Positions 34,279 through 40,215 of a DNA stretch of 40,215 nt are shown here, one piece after another. Source of the DNA: Bacteroidales bacterium UBA7569 (GTDB taxonomy: Bacteria; Bacteroidota; Bacteroidia; Bacteroidales; Paludibacteraceae); the NCBI GenBank assembly GCA_002477945.1, contig DLLF01000014.1, positions 1 through 40,215 of the forward strand, written 5' to 3'. The position numbers and the translations under genes were made by a program. Below the pieces are notes generated by a model. It ran no database searches. It saw nothing but the letters and a program-made list of their open reading frames with translations, and was not told the DNA's origin. Within the stretch, counting starts at the first letter, position 1, and the number at the start of each line of letters is the position of its first letter.

Positions 34279-36441
34279 TTAATGTAAGACGATTGTTTTG
34301 ATACCATCGCGCTCAAGAAGGGCATTGATGGTGGGTTCGCCGCCACGGAAACGTTTGTACAAGTCCATTGCGGGTTCGGTACCGCCACGCTCCAAGATGT
34401 TCTTGCGGAATAGTTCTGCCGACTTCTTGTCGAAGATCGTACCGCCCTTCTTCTCGGCAGCCGCCTTGAATACGGAGAATGCGTCTGCATCAAGCAACTC
34501 CGACCATTTGTAACTGTAATAGCCTGCTGCGTATCCGCCCGAGAAAATATGGGTAAAAGCAGTCTCCATCTGTGTGCCGCATACGTTGGGTACTACACGC
34601 ACCTGCTCCATAGCGTCGTTGCCGAACTTGATAACCGCCTCTTCGGTAGTCAGGTCAGCGGGCACGGTGAAAGGCTCGGTAAGCGTATGCCAAGCCATAT
34701 CGAGATAGCCGAATGAGAGTTGGCGTACGCAGGCATACGCTGCATGGTAGTTGTTGGAAGCCTTGATCTTGTCAATCAGTTCCTGTGGCATCTTCTCGCC
34801 GGTCTGATAGTGCTTGGCAAAGGTGTCGAGGAACTCTTTCTCGCCGAGGAAGTTCTCGTTGAACTGCGAAGGCAACTCTACGAAATCGCGCGGCACACTG
34901 GTGCCGGACAGAGCCGAGTATTGGCAGCGGGTGAGCATACCGTGCAAGCCGTGTCCGAACTCGTGGAGGAAAGTCTCCACCTCGTCGTATGTGAAGAGAG
35001 CCGGTTTGTCGGCTGTGGGGCGGGTAAAGTTCATCACATTGACGATATGCGGACGGTGGTCGGTCTTGCCATCGCGGTATTGCGGCTGAAAATCGTTCAT
35101 CCATGCACCGCCGCGCTTGCCGTCCCGCGGGTGGAAGTCGGCATAGTAAACCGCCAGATATTTGCCCTTCTCGTCAAACACCTCGTAAGCTTTCACTTCG
35201 GGGTTGTAAACGGGGATGTTCTTGTTCTCTTTGAAGGTAATGCCGTAGAGACGTTTTGCCAAACCGAAGACACCTTGGATAACCGCATCTTCCTCGAAAT
35301 ACGGACGGAGGTCATCGTCGGAGATGGCGTATTTCTCGTTTTTCAGTTTCTTGGAATAGTAACTCCAGTCCCATGGTTGGATAGTGGCATAGAAACCATG
35401 TGCGGTAGCAAACTGCTGCAGTTCTTCCACTTCGGCACGTGCAGCGGGCATATAACTGTCGCGCAGTTGGTCGAGCAACTGATATACCTTTTCCGGGGTC
35501 TCCGCCATCGTTTTGTGGAGTGATTTCTCTGCGTAGGTCTTTTTGCCGAACAGGTTGGCGAGAGCCAAACGGGTATTTACGATGTCGATGATAACCTGCG
35601 TATTGTCATACTCGCCGCCGATGCAACGGCTGTTGTAAGCGGTGTACAACTCACGACGGATGTCGCGGTTGTCCAAGTCCTGCATTACGGGAATATACGT
35701 GGTCGGTTTCAGGTTGAGCAACCAGCCTTGCAATCCTTTCTTCTCGGCATTGTCGCGCAGGATAGCCTTGGTGTCGTCGTTCAGACCGGCAAGCAGCGAC
35801 TCGTCGGTCAGGAGCATTGTCCATGCGTTGGTGGCACGCAGTACGTTCTGCCCGTAGAGCAGGGTCAGTTGGCTCAGTTTGGAAGACAACTCACGGTATG
35901 TCTGTTTGTCCTCCGGACTGAGGTTCGCCCCGTTGTTGGCAAACGACTCGTAGATGTCGTCCAGCAGTTTGGCTTGCTCTTTGGTGAGTTTGAGTTTGTC
36001 TTTTTGGTCGTAAACGGCTTTGATACGCTTGAACAATCCCTCGTTGAGACGTATGTTTGCCGAGTATTCCGACATCTTCGGGGTCAGAGCCGTCTCAATG
36101 CTGTCGAGGGTTTCGTTGGTGTCCGAGTTGGTCAGGTTGTAGAAGCACCCTGCTACGAGCGAGAGCAGATGTCCCGATTTCTCGTAGGCTTCAATAGTGT
36201 TCTTGTAGGTCGGGGCTTCAGGGTTGTTTACGATTGCATCAATCTCTGCCAATCCCTGGCGCATACCCTCCTCAAAAGCGGGCATATAATGCTCCGGGCG
36301 GATCTCGTTGAAGGGATATGTACCGTGTGGCGTTTTCCATTCTTTCTCGTGGAAGAACGGGTTGTCTGCATCTGCAGGCGTGGCAGCCACAGCCGCCAAA
36401 GTTGTTCCGGCAATAGCCATAGTCATCAGTAGTTTTTTCAT
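34279..36441 (-). CDS. dcp: M3 family peptidyl-dipeptidase (Dcp-like), exported
   Basis: A signal peptide (MKKLLMTMAIAGTTLAAVAA) is followed by a 700-residue M3 metallopeptidase. The zinc motif is HEFGHGLHG at about residue 490, with a downstream zinc-ligand Glu region. The ending TFSGGYAAGYYSYKW-like segment (visible as IFSGGYAAGYYSYKWSEL) is typical of Dcp. It removes C-terminal dipeptides from peptides, presumably in the periplasm here. It lies 36 bp after the T9SS type B protein gene on the same strand, and no promoter is visible between them. Confidence 0.94.
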   Translation of the reverse strand: MKKLLMTMAIAGTTLAAVAATPADADNPFFHEKEWKTPHGTYPFNEIRPEHYMPAFEEGMRQGLAEIDAIVNNPEAPTYKNTIEAYEKSGHLLSLVAGCFYNLTNSDTNETLDSIETALTPKMSEYSANIRLNEGLFKRIKAVYDQKDKLKLTKEQAKLLDDIYESFANNGANLSPEDKQTYRELSSKLSQLTLLYGQNVLRATNAWTMLLTDESLLAGLNDDTKAILRDNAEKKGLQGWLLNLKPTTYIPVMQDLDNRDIRRELYTAYNSRCIGGEYDNTQVIIDIVNTRLALANLFGKKTYAEKSLHKTMAETPEKVYQLLDQLRDSYMPAARAEVEELQQFATAHGFYATIQPWDWSYYSKKLKNEKYAISDDDLRPYFEEDAVIQGVFGLAKRLYGITFKENKNIPVYNPEVKAYEVFDEKGKYLAVYYADFHPRDGKRGGAWMNDFQPQYRDGKTDHRPHIVNVMNFTRPTADKPALFTYDEVETFLHEFGHGLHGMLTRCQYSALSGTSVPRDFVELPSQFNENFLGEKEFLDTFAKHYQTGEKMPQELIDKIKASNNYHAAYACVRQLSFGYLDMAWHTLTEPFTVPADLTTEEAVIKFGNDAMEQVRVVPNVCGTQMETAFTHIFSGGYAAGYYSYKWSELLDADAFSVFKAAAEKKGGTIFDKKSAELFRKNILERGGTEPAMDLYKRFRGGEPTINALLERDGIKTIVLH

Positions 36442-36477
36442 ATTGATTGTATATTGTTTATCAAATCGTCCAAAAGA

Positions 36478-37800
36478 TTATTTCCCTCGGATGAGGTTGA
36501 TGTCGCCGGAGAGTTGATAGACACCGATGGCGGCGTCTGCAGCATTGTTCTTGGCTTTGGTGTATTTGATTTTGGAGGTGTATCGTGCATTGGGGGCGGC
36601 ATCCGTGCCCAAAGCACGGATAACATAGAAATACGCCCCCTCGGCGGCAGGGCGACCGTTGATAGTGCCGTCCCAACCCTTGGCGGGGTCTGTCCACTCA
36701 TAGACCAATTTGCCCCAGCGGTTGTACACCCGGCAATGGAATTCCCGTATGGAGCGGTACAGCACGCGGAACTCGTCGTTCTTGCCGTCGCCGTTGGGGG
36801 TGAAGACGTTGGGAACTAACAGTTGCGACTCGCTGACGGCGATGGTAACTTCGGTCGAATCCCGCTCACAATCGGGGTTCTCGGTGTCTTGGCACGGGCA
36901 AACAGCATTGCTGACGGTGCTGACCACTCGGTACGAACCCGGTTCGCTGAATGTGTAGCGGTGCTCTTCGTCGGTGCGGGTAACAATCAGTTGCGTACCT
37001 TTGTAGATTGTCCACGAGAAATAGTCCACAGCGGGTGTAGGGTTGGCTTTGAAAAGCACGTCTATCGGCGCAGAGCCTTTCAGCACGGAAGCATCGGTGG
37101 GTCTGTCCACTTCGTTTTCCATCTCTGTGCCGCGGACGGTAGTCTGCGTGGTGGGCATGGATTTGACCGCTACAGGTTCCGCCAAAGTGATACAAACCGA
37201 GTCCTGCTCCAAGCCGAGTTGTGCGGCTATCGGTTCGTAGCACAAGCAGATGTCGGTCGCTTTATAGATAGCGGGGAGGGTATATTCGCCGAGACGGAAC
37301 GTCTGGTCGCTCAATACTACTGCCGAGTCCTGCCATTGCAGGTCAGCAGAGTTCCAACTGAGGTCGGTATAGGATAGGGAACACGTGCGCGGGAGTGTGC
37401 GCATACCCGCAGGCGAGCGGTAGGTCATCTCCGGTAGCGTACCCGATACGGTCAGCGATGTATTGCGGCAGTAGGGGGTTACTTCCAAAGCAATGTCCTG
37501 CGGACGGTAGTCGGCATACGAGAATACGTAGAAATAGTCGCGTATGCCGCCGGTCTCTACATAGTATCCGCCGTTGTCAAGGAATACATCCGCCGCATTG
37601 GATTGTGCCAAAGTGCCGTCGGTTTTGTACCAGTCAGCGGGCGTACCATCCTTGGTGCGCATAGCGATTTCTTCGGCAAAGACAAATATGGTATCACCTT
37701 GATTGACAGTCTGTATTGCCGTGCCGACGCACTCCACACGGAGGGCAAAACCCGGAACGGAAAGAAGCAACAACAGACCAAACAGAAGTTTTCTTCTCAT
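36478..37800 (-). CDS. Secreted protein with T9SS type B (gliding motility, CHU_C) sorting domain, 440 aa
   Basis: The start is MRRKLLFGLLLLLSVPGFAL at 37800, a signal peptide; the frame runs to 37887 but contains the promoter. The middle includes a PKD-like segment (about 275-340; FSEPGSYRVVSTVSNAVC). The C-terminus has the CHU_C signature VPNVFTPNGDGKNDEFRV, YNRWGKLVYEW and WDGTINGRPAAEGAYFYV, ending with GVYQLSGDINLIRGK. Proteins with this domain leave the cell by the type IX system and attach to the surface. Pairs of cysteines (CPCQ) are present in the PKD-like part. The function of the passenger region is unknown. Confidence 0.9.
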   Translation of the reverse strand: MRRKLLFGLLLLLSVPGFALRVECVGTAIQTVNQGDTIFVFAEEIAMRTKDGTPADWYKTDGTLAQSNAADVFLDNGGYYVETGGIRDYFYVFSYADYRPQDIALEVTPYCRNTSLTVSGTLPEMTYRSPAGMRTLPRTCSLSYTDLSWNSADLQWQDSAVVLSDQTFRLGEYTLPAIYKATDICLCYEPIAAQLGLEQDSVCITLAEPVAVKSMPTTQTTVRGTEMENEVDRPTDASVLKGSAPIDVLFKANPTPAVDYFSWTIYKGTQLIVTRTDEEHRYTFSEPGSYRVVSTVSNAVCPCQDTENPDCERDSTEVTIAVSESQLLVPNVFTPNGDGKNDEFRVLYRSIREFHCRVYNRWGKLVYEWTDPAKGWDGTINGRPAAEGAYFYVIRALGTDAAPNARYTSKIKYTKAKNNAADAAIGVYQLSGDINLIRGK

Positions 37801-37840
37801 TATGATAAAACGCTTACACACTATACATGCAATAAATGTG

Positions 37841-37871
37841 CAAAGATACAAAAAGAAAATCGCAAATGCAA
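37841..37871 (-). promoter_or_regulatory. Promoter of the T9SS type B protein / M3 peptidase operon
   Basis: On the minus strand, TATCTTTG (37841-37848) lies 20 bp after TTG (37869-37871). The leader is about 35 nt. Confidence 0.73.
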
Positions 37872-37988
37872 GTCCTTTCCGAAACAAACCGGGTCAACCC
37901 CATCTAAATGAGTCATACCGAATGGTTGTAGTTTTCTTATACAAAGACCATGTCCTCTCAAAAACTGACACGTGTTTTTTTACCAATG

Positions 37989-38019
37989 TTGTATGCTTTG
38001 TGAATTTTCTGTACCTTTG
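37989..38019 (+). promoter_or_regulatory. Promoter of the right-hand hypothetical/BspA operon
   Basis: TTG (37989-37991), 20 bp, TACCTTTG (38012-38019). The start near 38026 implies a leader of about 280 nt, including the element at 38132-38263. The stretch 37872-37988 holds nothing I recognise. Confidence 0.75.
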
Positions 38020-38131
38020 CAGGCATAAACTCAATAATATAATAACAAACTAAACAATCCGCCTATGGCATAACCGCGCATCGGTAAGGCGATGCATTGA
38101 CATATAGAAATAAGCATTTACGCTAAGACTT

Positions 38132-38263
38132 GGGTTCATTAAATCTGGACAATTTATTGAATTCATTATACACCAAGGACAGCCGTGATGCTCACGTTAA
38201 CCGCGTGGGCTTTGTCCGTAGATATTTGGTGTATAAGAGGTAGTCCTGAACCTAAATGAACCC
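38132..38263 (+). ncRNA. Nested inverted-repeat element in the leader of the right-hand BspA operon
   Basis: GGGTTCATT (38132-38140) pairs with AATGAACCC (38255-38263). Inside, TTATACACCA (38166-38175) pairs with TGGTGTATAA (38227-38236). Inside that, GGACA (38177-38181) pairs with TGTCC (38213-38217), and CGTGA-TGC-TCACG (38184-38196) forms a hairpin, with GCC and GGC as a possible closing stem. An independent hairpin GCATCG/CGATGC lies at 38078-38095. It could be a structured leader RNA or a small non-autonomous element; no transposase or target duplication is visible. Confidence 0.6.
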
Positions 38264-38303
38264 GAATTGAAACAACATCGCTCCACGCTTATTTTATGTC
38301 TGT

Positions 38304-38891
38304 ATGCGAACAACTTTTTTTATTAACAGAGCATTGGAACTTCAACGTCATATGCTCATAAAAAAACAAAATAGTATGATAACAAAACGACCTAATTCTT
38401 GCAGCGATAATGCTGTAGAAACACTGAAAAAAAAACAAGAAGTGTTGGTACATCAATTACGTTTCCTATTGGAGGAATGGGGTGATAAACATGGAGTAAA
38501 GTTGACAGAATGTGCTTATAATGAAAGAAGTGGGTGCGGGTACATCCTTGAAGTAAAGTCTGAAAGAGAGTGCTCTTTATGGAATGATTGCCAAATCAAA
38601 TTTGAATTCTGTAAAAGTAGTGCCGATGGAGCACAAAACCTAATCGTTGGAATTATAGGGAAACAAAAAGGCAACATTGAGTCATACCGAACAGATATAG
38701 ATAAAAAAGCATTTCGGGAAGAGAATTATCATGTCTGCAGAACGAATGAAAACTGGTTAGTATGGAAAGATGTTCCGGATGTAGAAAATGCTACAGAAAA
38801 TGGTATTTACTATATTGCAGAAACGTTTATAGGCTATATCTCGGAAATGATATCATTGATAAATAATGCAAAAAGTGAACAAGATAAATAG
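38304..38891 (+). CDS. Hypothetical protein, up to 195 aa, upstream of the third BspA gene
   Basis: The frame is open from 38304, with alternative ATGs at 38352 and 38376; I cannot decide between them, and the 38376 start (MITKRPNSCSDNAVE) is most compact. The C-terminal part (LEEWGDKHGVKL, WNDCQIKFEF, NENWLVWKDVP, FIGYISEMISLI) resembles the C-terminal module of Bacteroidetes proteins annotated as PD-(D/E)XK-like, a weak match. An A9 run at 38427-38435 encodes Lys-Lys-Lys and could slip. It ends 7 bp before the BspA start, so the two share an mRNA. Confidence 0.6.
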   Translation: MRTTFFINRALELQRHMLIKKQNSMITKRPNSCSDNAVETLKKKQEVLVHQLRFLLEEWGDKHGVKLTECAYNERSGCGYILEVKSERECSLWNDCQIKFEFCKSSADGAQNLIVGIIGKQKGNIESYRTDIDKKAFREENYHVCRTNENWLVWKDVPDVENATENGIYYIAETFIGYISEMISLINNAKSEQDK

Positions 38892-38898
38892 AAACTGT

Positions 38899-40215
38899 AT
38901 GAAAAAACTAATTATTGCCCTGTGTGTGTGTCGGACTATGTTCAGTATTGAACATATACGCAGATGCATCAATTTCCGGTTTTTGCGGACAGAATTTGCG
39001 ATGGAATTACAATGCTGAAACCCGGGCTTTGACTATAACAGGCTCGGGAGATATGTCTAATTATGGTAACAATGCACCATGGCACCAATATAGGTCCAAC
39101 ATTTTATCAGTATCCCTTCCTCAAAATCTTACCTCGATAGGAGAATTTGCTTTCGTTGGTTGCACCAGTCTTACCTCAATCACTATCCCCAATAGTGTAA
39201 CGGGTATCGGAGAAAGGGCTTTCGATGGGTGCACGGGTCTTACCTCTATTGTTGTTGAAAGTGGCAATACCATCTATGATAGTCGCAATAATTGTAATGC
39301 CATCATAGAAACAGCAACAAACACCCTAATTGCAGGTTGCAAAACTACGGTTATCCCCAATGGCGTAACAAGTATTGGAAGGATGGCTTTCTATCGTTGC
39401 ATGGGTCTTACGTCAGTCACTATCCCGAATAGCGTAACGAGTATAGAAAAGTATGCTTTCCGGCGTTGCAGGGGCCTTACCTCTGTTACTATCCCGAATA
39501 GCGTAACAACTATCGGAGATGATGCTTTCGAAGATGTACCGAATGTAGAGTATTATGGTATTGCTACAGGCTCACCATGGGGTGCAAGATCTGTAAATGG
39601 CTATGTAGATGGCTATTTAGTTTATACAGATGCGACAAAAACAAACCTGTTGGGTTGCAGTTCGGCTGCAACGGGTGATATCGCCATCCCGAACAGTGTA
39701 ACAAGTATTGGAGATAGCGCTTTCTATGATTGCAGGGGTCTTACCTCTGTTACTATCCCGAATAGTGTAACGAGTATTGGAGGTAGTGCTTTCCAAGGTT
39801 GCTGGGGTCTTACCTCTGTTACCATCCCGAATAGTGTAACGAGTATCGGAAGTGGGGCTTTCGATGATTGCGACGGTCTCACCTCTATTGTTGTTGAAAG
39901 TGGCAATACTATATACGACAGCCGCGATAATTGCAATGCTATTATAGAAACATCAACCAATACATTAGTACAAGGCTGTAAAACAACCGTTATCCCGAAT
40001 AGTGTAACGAGTATCGGAAGTGGGGCTTTCAGTGGGTGTACGGGTCTTACCTCTGTTACCATCCCGAATAGTGTAACAAGTATTGGATATGAGGCTTTCA
40101 GTGGTTGCACCGGTCTTACCTCTATCGCCATCCCGAACAGTGTAACAAGTATTGGAGATAGCACTTTCTATGATTGCAGGGGTCTTACCTCTGTTACTAT
40201 CCCGAATAGTGTAAC
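38899..40215 (+). CDS. Third BspA-like leucine-rich repeat protein; signal peptide out of frame at a (TG)5 tract; C-terminus off window
   Basis: The ATG at 38899 starts MKKLIIALCVC but in that frame a stop comes after 39 codons. The LRR frame is shifted by +1 at TGTGTGTGTG (38921-38930). With one more TG the two join as MKKLIIALCVCVGLCSV..., a complete signal peptide leading to DASISGFCGQNLRWN and the LRRs. In the LRR frame stops (38900, 38909) precede any start codon before about 39054. The body is 23-residue LRR_5 repeats with two copies of the VVES-to-GCKTT cassette (about 39249-39357, 39888-39996), which the second BspA gene has once. The frame stays open to the right edge. It may be phase-variable, a pseudogene or an assembly error. 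Confidence 0.8.
39679..40215 (+). repeat. Near-identical DNA repeats within the third BspA gene
   Basis: 39679-39771 and 40123-40215 match over 93 nt with a single difference (G at 39719, A at 40163), 444 bp (148 codons) apart. The 69-nt LRR unit is also repeated with few changes throughout. These allow in-frame deletion or duplication by recombination. Confidence 0.85.

Noticed and set aside
39130..40215. Regular short repeats resembling a CRISPR array
   Set aside because: The repeats are in-frame 69-nt LRR-coding units with no unique spacers or cas genes.

Overview
The window looks like a chromosome segment from a member of the order Bacteroidales, probably a gut or oral type. The evidence is consistent across the window. 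Almost every transcription unit is preceded by the Bacteroidetes promoter pattern (TTG, 19-20 bp, TAnnTTTG). Two surface proteins end in type IX secretion-like tails and a third in a gliding-motility (type B) tail. Several BspA-type leucine-rich-repeat proteins are present, and the conserved genes (DUF2723, DUF2851, rsmE, ffh, folD, prfA) are of Bacteroidales type. I cannot name a genus from sequence reading alone.

Layout: 1-1312 (-) is a biotin-dependent carboxyltransferase subunit cut by the left edge. 1724-6295 (-) is a 1523-residue BspA-like protein with a long leader (about 6296-6728). 7227-14881 (-) is a five-gene unit: sugar nucleotidyltransferase, UDP-glucose 4-epimerase, phosphomannose isomerase, a DUF2723 membrane glycosyltransferase-like protein and a DUF2851 protein. 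This fits sugar activation plus membrane sugar transfer. 15490-15578 (+) is tRNA-Ser(CGA). 15685-17342 (-) is rsmE coupled to an outer-membrane protein gene, divergent from an SGNH hydrolase (apparently leaderless mRNA) and a GH20 hexosaminidase lipoprotein. 20581-22031 (+) is a secreted protein behind a 356-nt structured leader. 22518-26981 (-) is ffh-folD-prfA plus a membrane-anchored duplicated-domain protein. 27295-30662 (-) is a 91-residue protein plus a second BspA gene, again behind a long leader. 31676-32503 (+) is cdsA. 32585-34196 (-) is a polysaccharide deacetylase and a ROK kinase. 34279-37800 (-) is an M3 peptidase and a T9SS-type-B protein. 38304-40215 (+) is a hypothetical protein and a third BspA gene running off the right edge.

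The most interesting material is non-coding or regulatory. (1) Two of the three BspA transcription units share a homologous, roughly 370-430-nt leader with conserved blocks and a compensating hairpin. (2) The third BspA gene is out of frame with its own signal peptide at a (TG)5 tract, and one extra TG would restore a perfect signal peptide, suggesting phase variation. (3) The ffh mRNA leader is almost entirely six 11-bp tandem repeats. (4) The leader at 20581-20936 has two large hairpins that share a strand and so compete. (5) A modular intergenic repeat family occurs five times, and a copy of one module lies in frame inside the hexosaminidase gene. (6) A nested inverted-repeat element lies in the leader of the right-hand BspA operon. 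No CRISPR array, transposase, phage gene or rRNA was seen.
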